From Thermophilibacter immobilis (lineage in GTDB: Bacteria > Actinomycetota > Coriobacteriia > Coriobacteriales > Atopobiaceae), in the NCBI RefSeq assembly GCF_015277515.1, contig NZ_CP063767.1:1612001-1676000 (forward strand): a stretch of DNA of 64,000 nucleotides, given 5' to 3'. The notes under the pieces were generated by a model. The model had not been told where the DNA came from, made no database searches, and worked only from the letters and a program-made list of their open reading frames with translations. Position 1 is the first letter of the stretch; each line of letters starts with the position of its first letter. Below are positions 50,757 through 60,315 of the stretch, piece by piece. A program made the translations under genes and the position numbers.

Positions 50757-51692
50757 CTAGCGCTCCTCGCGGAAGTAAGGCCGGCCGTTGGCCTTGGGCC
50801 CCGCCCGCCCGCTCCCAAAGAAGACGAGGACAACGAGCGTGACCACATAGGGGATCATCTGAAAGAACTGGTAAGGAATCCCCTGCGCGTGAATCTGCAG
50901 CACGATCTGTAGGGCGTCGCAGAAGCCAAAGAGCAGGCAGGCGCAGAGGACGCCAGGAGAACGCCAGCGGCCAAAGATGACCGCCGAGAGGGCGATGAAG
51001 CCGCGACCGGCCACGATGCCCTCGGCGTAGGTACTCGTATAGCACAGCGTCAGGAACGCACCACCGAGACCGGCGAGGGCGCCGCAGATGACGCACGCGA
51101 CGTACTTCGTCTTGAGGACATCGATGCCAAGCGTCTCGGCCGCATGGGGATTCTCGCCAACGGAGCGAAACGACAGCCCCGCGCGGAAGTGACCAAAGAA
51201 GACGGCCGAGAGGGGCACGAGCAGATAGGCGAAGTAGGCCAGCGGCGTCTGCTGAAAGAACGCAGGACCGACGACCGGAATGCCGCTCAAGAGCGGGATG
51301 CCCGCGACGGCCATCTGCGTGCCCTGGACGAGCGTCGACGAGTCGCCGAACGCAACCTTGTAGACGAACGTCGCCACTGCGGGGGCCAGGATATTCAGGG
51401 CCATGCCGGTGACCACCTGATCCACGCAGAGCGTCACCGTGCAGAGCGCGTAGATGAGGTTGAAGAGGACACCGGCAACCATGCCCACGGCGAGGCCCAC
51501 CCAGGCGTTGCCGGTGTAGTATCCCGCGAGGAAGCCAAAGAGCGCGCCGATGGACATGAGCCCATCGAGGCCTATGTTGACCAGGCCTGCCCGCTCGCTG
51601 AACAGCTCGGCAATGGCCACGAGCAGAAGCGGGACGGCCATGCGGATGGTCGCGGAGAGGACGTCGGGGCCCATCGAGACAAGGTCTCCCAT
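50757..51692 (-). CDS. ABC permease of the BMP transporter, subunit 2
   Basis: A 311-residue BPD_transp_2 permease with about nine helices. GLVNIGLDGLMSIGALFG and GENPHAAETLGIDVLKTKYVACVICGALAGLGGAF are family signatures, as in NupQ/BmpC-type nucleoside importers. Its ATG overlaps the TGA of the preceding permease gene (ATGA). Confidence 0.88.
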   Translation of the reverse strand: MGDLVSMGPDVLSATIRMAVPLLLVAIAELFSERAGLVNIGLDGLMSIGALFGFLAGYYTGNAWVGLAVGMVAGVLFNLIYALCTVTLCVDQVVTGMALNILAPAVATFVYKVAFGDSSTLVQGTQMAVAGIPLLSGIPVVGPAFFQQTPLAYFAYLLVPLSAVFFGHFRAGLSFRSVGENPHAAETLGIDVLKTKYVACVICGALAGLGGAFLTLCYTSTYAEGIVAGRGFIALSAVIFGRWRSPGVLCACLLFGFCDALQIVLQIHAQGIPYQFFQMIPYVVTLVVLVFFGSGRAGPKANGRPYFREER

Positions 51693-52798
51693 CAGGCGCT
51701 CGCCTCCGCCCTCTCGGAGCTCTTTCTCGACGAGCGCGCCTGAGAAAGGAGCTGCTTGATCTGGGGGAGCCTGAGCAGGGCCATGCCCGCCACCGAGAAG
51801 ATGATGATAAGGGCGCGCATGATCTCGACGATAGCCGTGGGCACCAAGATGCCCACCTGCATGGAGGAGGCCCCCGTCTGCAGGATGCCGAAGAAGATGG
51901 CCACCACGACCGACGCGATGGGATTGAGCTGTGCTATCAACGCGATTGCCACGCCATCGAAGCCAAAGCCCGCCCCGAATCCACTCATGAGCCGATACTG
52001 CTTGCCAAGGAGCTCCACGGCTCCTCCCATACCCGCGATAGCGCCGGAGATCACAAACGAGAGCATGACGAGCCTCTTCACGGGGAAGCCGTTGACACGC
52101 GAGGCCACCGGGTTCAGGCCGACGGCCCGTATCTTAAAGCCGAACGAGGTCCTGGTGATCACGTAGGCCACCACGAGACCGAGCGCGATCGCCATGACGA
52201 CGCCAACATGCATACGTAGGCCGGGAATCTTGCAGAGCATGACCGAGTCTGCGACGGAGGGGGTCTGCGGGTTGCCCCCGTCGCGAAAGAGGCTCGTGTA
52301 CACATACCCCATGAACAGGGTCGCCACGTAGTTGAGCATGATCGAGGTGATCATCTCGTTGAGCCCTCGGGCTATCTTCATGACCCCCGCGATGGCGGCC
52401 CACAGGGCTCCGGCGGCGATTCCGGAGACGATTGCCAGAGCGGTGCCGGCGGGCCCGGTGGAGCCGGTGACGACGAGCACCGAGGCGGAGGCCACGCCGC
52501 CGATGATGAACTGCCCCTCGCCGCCAAGGTTGAACACGCCGCAACGATACGCGAACGCGGCGCACAGCGAGGTGAAGATGAGGGGACACGCCGCCACGAG
52601 AGAGCTCGCAATCTTCTGGGGCGATCCGATGGACCCCGAGAACAGCAGCGCGTAGCCCTCGAGCGGGTTCTTTCCAAGGCACGCGATGATGATGCCGCAC
52701 GCAACGAATGCCAGGAGCGTCGACCCCAGCGGCACGAGTACCGTGAGCAGGCACTCGCGGCGTTGGCCTGCCCCCTCGGCAAACTTCTCTTCAACCAT
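51692..52798 (-). CDS. ABC permease of the BMP transporter, subunit 1
   Basis: A 368-residue BPD_transp_2 permease of the NupP/BmpB type. RCGVFNLGGEGQFIIGGVAS and FGFKIRAVGLNPVASRVNGFPVKR are the characteristic motifs. It follows the ATPase gene by 8 bases and is translationally coupled to the second permease. Confidence 0.88.
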   Translation of the reverse strand: MVEEKFAEGAGQRRECLLTVLVPLGSTLLAFVACGIIIACLGKNPLEGYALLFSGSIGSPQKIASSLVAACPLIFTSLCAAFAYRCGVFNLGGEGQFIIGGVASASVLVVTGSTGPAGTALAIVSGIAAGALWAAIAGVMKIARGLNEMITSIMLNYVATLFMGYVYTSLFRDGGNPQTPSVADSVMLCKIPGLRMHVGVVMAIALGLVVAYVITRTSFGFKIRAVGLNPVASRVNGFPVKRLVMLSFVISGAIAGMGGAVELLGKQYRLMSGFGAGFGFDGVAIALIAQLNPIASVVVAIFFGILQTGASSMQVGILVPTAIVEIMRALIIIFSVAGMALLRLPQIKQLLSQARSSRKSSERAEASA

Positions 52799-52806
52799 GC
52801 TTCCCC

Positions 52807-54312
52807 CTACTTGCCGGCCATGGCCAGGGAGATCTCCTTGACCGGGGCGCCTTTTCCGGGATACGTGCCCATGACCCGTCCCTCGAACAGAACGATGATG
52901 CGATCGGAGAGCTTGAGAACCTCGTCGAAGTCGGCGCTGATGAGGATGATCGCGCAGCCGTTGTCGCGCTCGGAGATCATGACGTCATGGACGAAGTTCG
53001 TAGCGCTCACGTCAAGACCACGTGTGGGGTAGACCGCCACGAGGATCGAGGGATTCCCGTAGAGCTCACGGGCCAGGATGACCTTTTGCTGGTTTCCGCC
53101 GGAGAGGCTGCGGGCCGCCTGGCCAACAGAGACGCAGCGAATGTCGTTCTTCTCGCGCATCTCCTCGGCGAAGGCGCGAATCGCGCCGGTCTTGAGCCAG
53201 GCACCACGCGCATAGGAGAAGCGCTTGCTGTCCGTCTTCTTGAGCACAAGGTTCTCGGCCACGGACATGTCTCCCACGAGCCCCATCGCGTTGCGATCCT
53301 CGGGGATGTCGGCCATGCCGGCCTCGATGAACGCCTCGGGGCTAAAGACGGATACCGGGCCGTCGGGGGCGACTACCGTACCGCCCTCGGGAGCCTCCAG
53401 GCCCGTGATGACACGAGCGAGCTGCGACTGGCCGTTGCCGTCGATGCCCGCGACGCCCAGAATCTCCCCGCGACGCAGCGTGAGGGACACGTCGCGCAGG
53501 CCGCCGTGCTTGAGCGAGGGATGCAGGGACACGTCAGCGAGTCTCATGACCTCCTCGCCCGGGGCCTTCGCCTTCTCGTAGACGCTCTCCACGAACTCGT
53601 GACCGATCATGAGGTTCGCGAGGCTTTGCGCGGAGGCCCGCCCGACCTCGACCGTGGCGACGGACTTGCCCGCGCGCAGGACGGTGATGCGATCGGATAT
53701 TCTCATGACCTCGCGCATTTTGTGCGAGATGAAGACGGCGGACTTGCCCTCGGCGGTGAGCGAGCGCATGACGTCGAACAGCCTCTCGACCTCGGGGTCG
53801 GTGAGGACGGCAGTTGGCTCGTCGAGCACGAGCAGATCCGCGCCGCGGTAGAGGGCCTTGAGGATCTCGACGCGCTGCTGCGCGCCAATCGAGAGCTCGC
53901 GCACGGGGGAGTCAAGCTCGACGTCGAGGCCATAGCGCTCGGAGAGAGCCCCGATTCTCGCACGATCGGCGGAGCGGGAGAGCAGGGGCGATTCCCCCTT
54001 GACGCCAAGCACCACGTTCTCGAGGGCTGTCATGGCCTCGACGAGCATGAAGTGCTGGTGGACCATGCCAATGCCAAGCCCTGCCGCATCACGCGGGCAG
54101 TTGATGCGGACCTCTCTGCCGCGATGCAAGATCTTCCCGCCCGTGGGCTGGTAGAGTCCGACGAGGATGTTCATCAGGGTCGACTTGCCAGCCCCGTTCT
54201 CGCCAAGCAGGGTGTGGACCTCCCCCTCCCGGATGCTCAGAGAGACGTCTCGGTTCGCATAGAACGAGCCGAAGCGCTTGCTGATGTGCTCCATTCTCAG
54301 CATCTCGACCAC
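52807..54312 (-). CDS. Two-domain ABC ATPase of the BMP (nucleoside) transporter
   Basis: A 501-residue protein with two ATPase domains. The first has GENGAGKST, LSIGAQQR and LLVLDEPTAVL. The second has GIDGNGQSQ in place of a canonical Walker A, and LSGGNQQK with ILVAVYPTRGLD, the degenerate second-domain pattern of sugar and nucleoside importers. Start choice is uncertain: the GTG at 54312 has GGGGG five bases upstream, with ATGs at 54303 and 54294 close by. A phased repeat array lies 80 bases upstream. Confidence 0.87.
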   Translation of the reverse strand: MVEMLRMEHISKRFGSFYANRDVSLSIREGEVHTLLGENGAGKSTLMNILVGLYQPTGGKILHRGREVRINCPRDAAGLGIGMVHQHFMLVEAMTALENVVLGVKGESPLLSRSADRARIGALSERYGLDVELDSPVRELSIGAQQRVEILKALYRGADLLVLDEPTAVLTDPEVERLFDVMRSLTAEGKSAVFISHKMREVMRISDRITVLRAGKSVATVEVGRASAQSLANLMIGHEFVESVYEKAKAPGEEVMRLADVSLHPSLKHGGLRDVSLTLRRGEILGVAGIDGNGQSQLARVITGLEAPEGGTVVAPDGPVSVFSPEAFIEAGMADIPEDRNAMGLVGDMSVAENLVLKKTDSKRFSYARGAWLKTGAIRAFAEEMREKNDIRCVSVGQAARSLSGGNQQKVILARELYGNPSILVAVYPTRGLDVSATNFVHDVMISERDNGCAIILISADFDEVLKLSDRIIVLFEGRVMGTYPGKGAPVKEISLAMAGK

Positions 54313-54394
54313 GGTTGCCCCCTCGAGCCGCATCTTCCACCGGAAGCCAAGGCTACCCCATGGCCCGAGGCTCGGAGGCAGGCGCACGCCTGCC

Positions 54395-54463
54395 GTAACG
54401 TGGGGTAACGCTGGAGTAACGTGGGGTAACGAGGGGGTAACGCTAGGTAACGAGGGGGTAACG
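54395..54463. repeat. Seven GTAACG repeats alternating 10 and 11 bp apart
   Basis: GTAACG begins at 54395, 54405, 54416, 54426, 54437, 54447 and 54458, so spacings alternate exactly 10, 11, 10, 11, 10, 11 (a 21-bp unit, average 10.5 bp). The fillers are G-rich (TGGG, CTGGA, AGGGG, CTAG). It lies in the leader or promoter of the BMP transporter operon, with all copies on one face of the helix. Confidence 0.85.
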
Positions 54464-54559
54464 AGGGGGCAAAGCTCGCCGGCCTGGCGGCCCTGGCGCC
54501 GGACCACGCCCCACTCCAAGGCGGGCCCCTTACGTCGCGTTCGTTTCGCGCAGAAAGAG

Positions 54560-54588
54560 GGCGGCGGGACCGTCTTGGTCCCGCCGCC
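54560..54588 (-). terminator. Terminator of the alcohol dehydrogenase gene
   Basis: GGCGGCGGGACC (54560-54571) pairs perfectly with GGTCCCGCCGCC (54577-54588); CTCTTTCTG follows on the minus strand. It lies 32 bases after the adh stop. The stretch 54464-54559 up to the repeats shows nothing else. Confidence 0.75.
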
Positions 54589-54619
54589 GTGAGATCAGGG
54601 CTCTAGGAGACGCACCTGG

Positions 54620-55678
54620 CTACCACTCGATGTGCACGATCGGCTTGATTAGGTCGCGAGGCTTCTCGTCCATGACCTTGAAGGCCTCCTCGATCTTGTC
54701 GAAGCCGTCATAGGTGTAGTTGAGCATCTTGCCCGGATGCACGCGCCCGGCGCGGATGACGTTGAGCAGCCGACCGATGCGGTAGGCGCCGCCAGGACAG
54801 AACCCGCAGTGAATGCTCACGTCGGACATGCCGAGGCCCCACTGCATCGTGGGCACCTCGAAGGTGTCGGCCACGTCATAGAAGTTGATGCTCGAGACGG
54901 TGCCGCCAGGACGCGTGAGCGACAGGGCCTTGTTCATGCTGTCGGTGCCGCCGCCGGCGATGATGCAGGAGTCAACCTGGCCGACGAGGTCGAGGATCTG
55001 CTCGACGACGTCACCCTCCTTGTAGCTCACGATGTCGGTCGCACCGTATTCGCGGGCGAGCTCGGCGCAGTTGGGGCGCGTGCCGATTCCGATGACGCGA
55101 CCGGCACCGAAGAGTGCCGCGCCCGCCGTGGCCATGAGGCCCACGGGACCGATGCCAAAGACGACCACGGTGTCGCCGAACTTGATATCAGCGTTCTCGG
55201 CCCCATAGAAGCCCGTGGACATCATGTCGACCGTCATGAGGGCGTCCTCGACCGAGACGTCGTCGGTAAGGGGCACGAGGTTGGCGTCGGCGTTATTCAC
55301 CGTAAAGAACTCGGCAAAGATGCCGTCCTTGCTGCCCAGGAACTTGAAGCTCGCCATGAGCCCCTGGTCATGGGCATTGTTGCTGTCACGGCGCTGCAGC
55401 TGGGGGGACTCCCAGTCAGGCGTGCAGCACGGCACGACCACGCGATCGCCCGGCTTGAAGTTGCGCACGAGCTCGCCGACCTCGACGACCTCGCCAAGAG
55501 CTTCATGACCCAGGATGAGGTTTTGCTTGGGGCCGGAGCCCCCGTGGCTGGCGTGGGTGTCGCTCGAGCATGGTGCCACGGCGATGGGGCGCAAAAGGGC
55601 GTCGAGCGGGCCCGCCTGGGGCTTGTCCTTCTCGAGCCAGCCAGGCTTGTTGACGTCAATCATTCCATATCCACGCAT
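54620..55678 (-). CDS. Zinc-dependent secondary alcohol dehydrogenase
   Basis: A 352-residue MDR-family enzyme close to NADP-dependent isopropanol dehydrogenases of clostridia and Thermoanaerobacter. Catalytic zinc ligands are expected in VAPCSSDTHASHGG and LGHEALGEVVEVG; the Rossmann motif is VFGIGPVGLMATAGAA, and GIGTRPNCAELAREYGATDIV fits NADP binding. It begins MRGYGMIDVNKPGWLEKDKP, a typical start. TTTACG-16-TATCCT is a possible promoter. It is monocistronic. Confidence 0.9.
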   Translation of the reverse strand: MRGYGMIDVNKPGWLEKDKPQAGPLDALLRPIAVAPCSSDTHASHGGSGPKQNLILGHEALGEVVEVGELVRNFKPGDRVVVPCCTPDWESPQLQRRDSNNAHDQGLMASFKFLGSKDGIFAEFFTVNNADANLVPLTDDVSVEDALMTVDMMSTGFYGAENADIKFGDTVVVFGIGPVGLMATAGAALFGAGRVIGIGTRPNCAELAREYGATDIVSYKEGDVVEQILDLVGQVDSCIIAGGGTDSMNKALSLTRPGGTVSSINFYDVADTFEVPTMQWGLGMSDVSIHCGFCPGGAYRIGRLLNVIRAGRVHPGKMLNYTYDGFDKIEEAFKVMDEKPRDLIKPIVHIEW

Positions 55679-55929
55679 GCGCCTCTCCCCTTTCAGGAGG
55701 ACGGCCAGCCTGGTGCCAGCCGTATTGGACCTCCTTAGGATAGCACAAAGAAACCGCACGTAAACACCCATGAAGTACGCCCGCTGGGTTGTTCAACCGG
55801 CGGCATGCCCTCATGTTGCCGCACCCCGGGGAGCGACCAACGCCATGAATAACTATTTGTCAACCATATTTTCTTATTTTTATCGTATCTTATATGGAAA
55901 CGCAGTCGTCTCCAGAAAGGAAGCGGAGG

Positions 55930-56403
55930 ATGGACATGATATCCGCCAGGGAGGCCAAGGCGCTCACAGCCTCTTCCAGGTCCAATCGCGAGCACGCCGA
56001 ACCGGACACCCTCTCGGAAAACGCCATGTCATGGGCACTCCATAACGCCGAGGGCCGTACCCACACGCGCATTAGTCTTTTTGCAAAGTACGGGAGAACC
56101 TCGCTTTCCGTCAAGTTCGCTCCCGGCACCAAGGATGGCAAGGGAAGTGGGAACTCCTTCTACAGCGACCTTGCAGCCAATAGCAGCACAGCCATAGCCG
56201 ATGCTATTTGTGACATCATCTACAGTCGCACTCAGAGCCTCATCTCCCCGCTTCAGACCGCTCGTCTGCTCAACACCTATAACGCGCGTCTCACAAAGTT
56301 CATTCGCGACCTTGAGAGGCTCGGTTATGACGTGCGCACCGGGGAGGACGAGTACGGAAGCTCCAATCTTGACGACAGCACCATCATCGTGAGCTGGGAG
56401 TAA
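55930..56403 (+). CDS. Hypothetical protein, orphan plus-strand gene
   Basis: A 157-residue soluble protein I do not recognise. It is polar, rich in Ser and Arg, with a central HTRISLFAKYGRTSLSVKFAP, a helical AIADAICDIIYSRTQSL and an acidic C-terminus. The start has AAGGAAG six bases before the ATG at 55930 (another ATG at 55936). TTGTCA-17-TTATCG upstream is a plausible promoter in an AT-rich stretch, and a terminator follows, so a real gene is likely despite its isolation among minus-strand operons. Confidence 0.6.
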   Translation: MDMISAREAKALTASSRSNREHAEPDTLSENAMSWALHNAEGRTHTRISLFAKYGRTSLSVKFAPGTKDGKGSGNSFYSDLAANSSTAIADAICDIIYSRTQSLISPLQTARLLNTYNARLTKFIRDLERLGYDVRTGEDEYGSSNLDDSTIIVSWE

Positions 56404-56458
56404 CCTGAGCGGTATACGCCTACGGTCGTCCGCCAACGAAAACCGAGTCGTAGTGTGC

Positions 56459-56496
56459 AGAGGGCGGTGCCACCCATGAAAGTGGCACCGCCCTCT
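56459..56496. terminator. Terminator between the orphan gene and xdhC
   Basis: AGAGGGCGGTGCCAC (56459-56473) pairs perfectly with GTGGCACCGCCCTCT (56482-56496). TTGGTTT follows on the plus strand, so it mainly serves the orphan gene; it also lies 55 bases beyond the xdhC stop. Confidence 0.7.
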
Positions 56497-56550
56497 TGGT
56501 TTACAAAGCAGCTCTCCTAGGAGCATCGTCTCCCGACTGCAGAAGAACGC

Positions 56551-57045
56551 CTAGTCTTCCACGCCCACGAGACCGTGAACCGCGTCGATGGCCTTCTGCA
56601 CGGCGTTCACGATGTTCTCGTATCCCGTGCAACGGCAGAGGTGACCCGAAAGCTGCTTTCTAATCTCATCGCGCGTGTAGGTCTTGCCCGAGTTCAGCAT
56701 CTCCATGGCGCTCATGATGATCCCTGGGATGCAAAAGCCGCACTGGACGGCGAACTCGTCGACGAACGCCTGTTGGACGGGGTTGAGCGATCCATCAGGG
56801 GCCTGCAGGCCCTCCACCGTGAGTATAGTCTTGCCCTGGGCCCAGTCAGTGAGATAAAGGCAGGTGTCGGTAGCCACGCCATCGATGAGAACGGTGCACG
56901 CCCCACACTCGCCAACTTCACATCCACGCTTGACGCTTGTGAGGTTCATGCGGTTACGCAGGGTGTCAAGAAGCGACTCACGTGGGTCATAGCCCACCTG
57001 GACCCCCCTGCCGTTGACGACGCACTTGAGTATGCGCATGTCCAT
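56551..57045 (-). CDS. xdhC: Xanthine dehydrogenase-type iron-sulfur subunit
   Basis: A 164-residue [2Fe-2S] subunit. The plant-type cluster cysteines are in KRGCEVGECGACTVLIDG, and the second cluster in CGFCIPG and HLCRCTGYENIV. It passes electrons from the molybdenum site to FAD. Start and stop codons overlap as TAATG with the FAD-subunit gene. Confidence 0.93.
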   Translation of the reverse strand: MDMRILKCVVNGRGVQVGYDPRESLLDTLRNRMNLTSVKRGCEVGECGACTVLIDGVATDTCLYLTDWAQGKTILTVEGLQAPDGSLNPVQQAFVDEFAVQCGFCIPGIIMSAMEMLNSGKTYTRDEIRKQLSGHLCRCTGYENIVNAVQKAIDAVHGLVGVED

Positions 57046-57926
57046 TAGATGTCAGCCCCTCCCCTACGTGCCGCCTCAGCAAGGGAGCGGCAGGCCATCT
57101 CCTTGATGAGCTGGAGCCTGAACTCCTTCGAGGCACGCCAGCTGTCGCGCGGATTGGTGTCGGCCTGTGCGAGCTCGCCGATCCTCTCGACCGCCTCGGT
57201 GACGGGCAGGCCCCGCACGCCCTCCTCTGCCCCGAGCGCCCGCATGGGCGTGGGACCGGCGACCCCGAAGGCGAGTCGGACGTCCTTGACCGTCGTCTTG
57301 CCGTCGTCGAGCTTGACGAGACAGCAGCAGCTCATAGTCGCTATCTCGAGGGCGCGGCGCTTGCCGTACTTGAAGTAGTGTCCCGTGAAGCCCTCGTAGT
57401 GGCTTCTGGGGATGCGTATTTTCACCAAGAGCTCGTCACGCTCTCTGAAAGACCGGCCAGGCCCCGCGTACCACTCCTCGATGGGGATGGTGCGCGTGCC
57501 GCGCACGCTGCGCACGTCTAGGAGGGCCCCGTAGGCGTACAGGGTCGGCGCGGAGTCGCCTGAGGTCGCGGCGTTGCAGATGTTGCCCCCTATGGTACCG
57601 GAGACGCGCAGCTGGGGACCGCCGGGGGTGTCGCACGCGTCACCGAGAGTGGGGACGGTCTCCTGGACGACCGGGCTCGTGGTCACGTGATGAAACCAGG
57701 TGATGGGGCCGATCTCCACGGTGCCGTCGTCGGCCAGGGTGACCCCGTCGAGCTCGTCGTGAAGATTGTGGATGGAGACGAGATGGGCCCCCGCCATCTT
57801 GCCGTCGCGCACCTTGACGAGGACGTCCGTCCCGCCTGCGATGGGTATGGCCTCGGGGTCGTTGGCAAGGGCGCTGACGGCGTCGTCGACGCTGGTCGCC
57901 TCGTGCAGCACTTCAATGTCATACAT
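57045..57926 (-). CDS. xdhB: Xanthine dehydrogenase-type FAD subunit
   Basis: A 293-residue FAD-binding subunit. IPIAGGTDVLVKVRDGKM and SGTIGGNICNAATSGDSAPTL are the typical FAD-binding motifs. It overlaps both neighbouring genes by one base (TAATG), so all three subunits are translationally coupled. Confidence 0.92.
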   Translation of the reverse strand: MYDIEVLHEATSVDDAVSALANDPEAIPIAGGTDVLVKVRDGKMAGAHLVSIHNLHDELDGVTLADDGTVEIGPITWFHHVTTSPVVQETVPTLGDACDTPGGPQLRVSGTIGGNICNAATSGDSAPTLYAYGALLDVRSVRGTRTIPIEEWYAGPGRSFRERDELLVKIRIPRSHYEGFTGHYFKYGKRRALEIATMSCCCLVKLDDGKTTVKDVRLAFGVAGPTPMRALGAEEGVRGLPVTEAVERIGELAQADTNPRDSWRASKEFRLQLIKEMACRSLAEAARRGGADI

Positions 57927-60268
57927 TAGATAAGGCCCTCCCTCTTGAAGCCCTCGAACAGGCGCTGGGGCGTCATGGGCTCCTGGTAGAACTTGACGCC
58001 GGTGGCGTCGAGTATCGCGTCGCGGATGGCGGCTGCGGGGGAGATGATCGGCGTCTCGCCCACCGCCTTGTTGCCGTAGGGCCCCGTGGGGTCATCGGTC
58101 TCGACGAACTGGGCCTCGAGGTCGGGGACGTCCATCATGGTCGGCATCTTGTAGTCGAGCAGCGTGGGATTGAGCACGCGCCCCGTCTTGGGGTCTACCT
58201 GCAGCTCCTCGTAGAGGCCGAAGCCGATGGACTGCGCCATGCCGCCATGAACCTGCTGCTCCACAAGCTTGGGGTTGATGAGACGGCCGTTGTCCTGCAC
58301 GTTGATGATTCTGTCGACGGTCACCTTTCCCAAGGGCATGTCCACGGTGACCTCGGCGAAGGTGCATCCGACGGCAATCGCGTTGGTGTGGACCTGGATG
58401 GTCTCGTGCGCATGGAGCTGATCGTTGTGCTCCATGTTGTAATAGGCCTCAAGAGCAAGCTCAGGAAGTGCGCAGACCTTGTTACCGACCACGTCCACGA
58501 TTGCATGGTCGACAAGATCAAGCTCACCTTGTGCATCAGGATGCAAGAATCGGGCATATTCAAGGATTTTACGACGCAGGGTCTCCCCTGTCTTTTTGAC
58601 GGCCGTGCCCGAGACATACGTCTGACGCGACGCATATGCTCCAGAATCGTAGGGAGTGACGTCAGTGTCTTGGAAGGACGTGATGTGAACGTCCTCGGTG
58701 TCAATCCCAATGGCCTCCGCCGCCATCTGACAGAAGACGGTGTCGGCACCCTGGCCGATCTCGGTCGCGCCCATCTGCAGCTGGACGGAGCCGTCCTGGT
58801 TGAGCGTGAGGGCCGCCGTCGCCGTCTCCAGAGCGAAGGGGGCGACCGCCGTCTTGTACACGAAGAGCGAGACCCCCACGCCGTGGCGAACGGGACCCTC
58901 CTCTTGTGCGTACCTGGCCTTGAGGTCGTCCCAGCCGATGTAGCGCCTGCCCTTTTCCACGCATTCGGGCAGCGCGCAGGTGTGGGCCCGTATGACGCCG
59001 CCCGGGGTGAACTCGTCTACGAAGCCCTCCCGTATCGCGTTCTTCATGCGGAACTCCACGCCGTCCCACCCCATGTCATGGGCTATGTCGCCCATGAGAC
59101 ACTCGGCGGCCCAGTTGCCCTCGGGCACGCCATAGGCGCGCATCGCACCGGTGTGCGGGCCGTTGGTGTAGACCGTGTAGGCCTCGCTGCGAGAAGCAAC
59201 CTCGTTTGTATGATAAAGCCAACGAAACGAGTTAACGGAGTTGAGCACGAGGGCATGTCCGTGATGGACATAGCCGCCCGTATTTGAATAGGCCAGAATG
59301 GAGCGCGCCCGCAGACGCATGTCGTCGCCAACCGATGCCTCAACGTCAAAGGTCTTGGGCTGACGTCCGCTGGTCGCATAGAAGAGCTCCTCGCGGCTTA
59401 CCTCAAGCTTCACGCAACGACCGCCAATCTGCGTGCAGAGCCAAGCGTTCAACGGTTCGAAGTGAACGTCTTGCTTGGTACCAAAGCCCCCGCCAATATA
59501 CGGCTTGACCACACGGACGTCACCCCAGGGAATGCCAAGGGCTTGACCAATGACACGACGCACGATGTGGGGAATCTGAGTCGAGGAGACACACACAATT
59601 TTGTCAGATTCCATATAGCAGTATGAGACACACGTCTCTATGTGAACCTGAGACTGCTCAGCGGTTTCCAGGTGAGCCCTGAAGTGATGATAGGAGGGGT
59701 CGTTCAACGCCTCGTCCACGCTCTTGTAGCCGTTACGCGCAAGATCCTCTTCGCTGGTAACGGCACAGGTATGAGCGACGAGATTGTCAGGACACCTGTC
59801 CTGCACCGGATGCCCGGTGCCCTTCAGAGACTCGACGGGGTCGTAGACGACGGGCCACTCCTCATACTCCACCTTAATCTTGGCAAGCGCCCGATCGCAG
59901 GCAACAGAGTCCTCGGCCACGACCGCAGCGATATTGTCTCCGTATATACGGACTCGAGCGTCGAGCAGCTTGCGGTCCATAACGTCGCGCTTGCCACTGC
60001 GGGTATCGGCATACCAAGGGTGACCGGCCACCGGATAGGGTGTATCCGGTACGTCAAAGCATGTGTATACGCCCACGACACCGGGAACTTCCCTCGCCTC
60101 TGAGGCATCAATGGACTTCACCACCCCGTTGCCGATCGTCGAGTGCAGCACCTTTGCCTCAAGACAAGGCTTTGGACACAGGTCGTCGGCAAACATCGCA
60201 CGTCCCGTGACTTTGTCATACGCGTCAACGCGAGTAACGGGCTTTCCGACCTCCCTTAGTTTTTCCAT
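57926..60268 (-). CDS. xdhA: Xanthine dehydrogenase-type molybdenum subunit (probable selenium-dependent purine hydroxylase)
   Basis: A 780-residue molybdopterin subunit. YIGGGFGTKQDVHFEP, GAMRAYGVPEGNWAAE, MGATEIGQGADTVFCQM and the C-terminal GNKAVGETPIISPAAAI with the catalytic Glu are the family landmarks. The ATG at 60268 has AAGGAG eight bases upstream. yqeB, yqeC and MocA-type genes in the window are the partners expected for a selenium-containing hydroxylase. Clustering with guanine deaminase and purine permease points to xanthine or hypoxanthine; nicotinate-like substrates are less likely. Confidence 0.88.
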   Translation of the reverse strand: MEKLREVGKPVTRVDAYDKVTGRAMFADDLCPKPCLEAKVLHSTIGNGVVKSIDASEAREVPGVVGVYTCFDVPDTPYPVAGHPWYADTRSGKRDVMDRKLLDARVRIYGDNIAAVVAEDSVACDRALAKIKVEYEEWPVVYDPVESLKGTGHPVQDRCPDNLVAHTCAVTSEEDLARNGYKSVDEALNDPSYHHFRAHLETAEQSQVHIETCVSYCYMESDKIVCVSSTQIPHIVRRVIGQALGIPWGDVRVVKPYIGGGFGTKQDVHFEPLNAWLCTQIGGRCVKLEVSREELFYATSGRQPKTFDVEASVGDDMRLRARSILAYSNTGGYVHHGHALVLNSVNSFRWLYHTNEVASRSEAYTVYTNGPHTGAMRAYGVPEGNWAAECLMGDIAHDMGWDGVEFRMKNAIREGFVDEFTPGGVIRAHTCALPECVEKGRRYIGWDDLKARYAQEEGPVRHGVGVSLFVYKTAVAPFALETATAALTLNQDGSVQLQMGATEIGQGADTVFCQMAAEAIGIDTEDVHITSFQDTDVTPYDSGAYASRQTYVSGTAVKKTGETLRRKILEYARFLHPDAQGELDLVDHAIVDVVGNKVCALPELALEAYYNMEHNDQLHAHETIQVHTNAIAVGCTFAEVTVDMPLGKVTVDRIINVQDNGRLINPKLVEQQVHGGMAQSIGFGLYEELQVDPKTGRVLNPTLLDYKMPTMMDVPDLEAQFVETDDPTGPYGNKAVGETPIISPAAAIRDAILDATGVKFYQEPMTPQRLFEGFKREGLI

Positions 60269-60315
60269 TGCACACACTCCTTTTTTGACAAAGTTTAACA
60301 CTGAGACTCGCGAGC

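Noticed and set aside
54395-54463. CRISPR array
   Set aside because: Repeats are only 6 bp with 4-5 bp fillers; there are no 25-40 bp repeats, unique spacers or cas genes.
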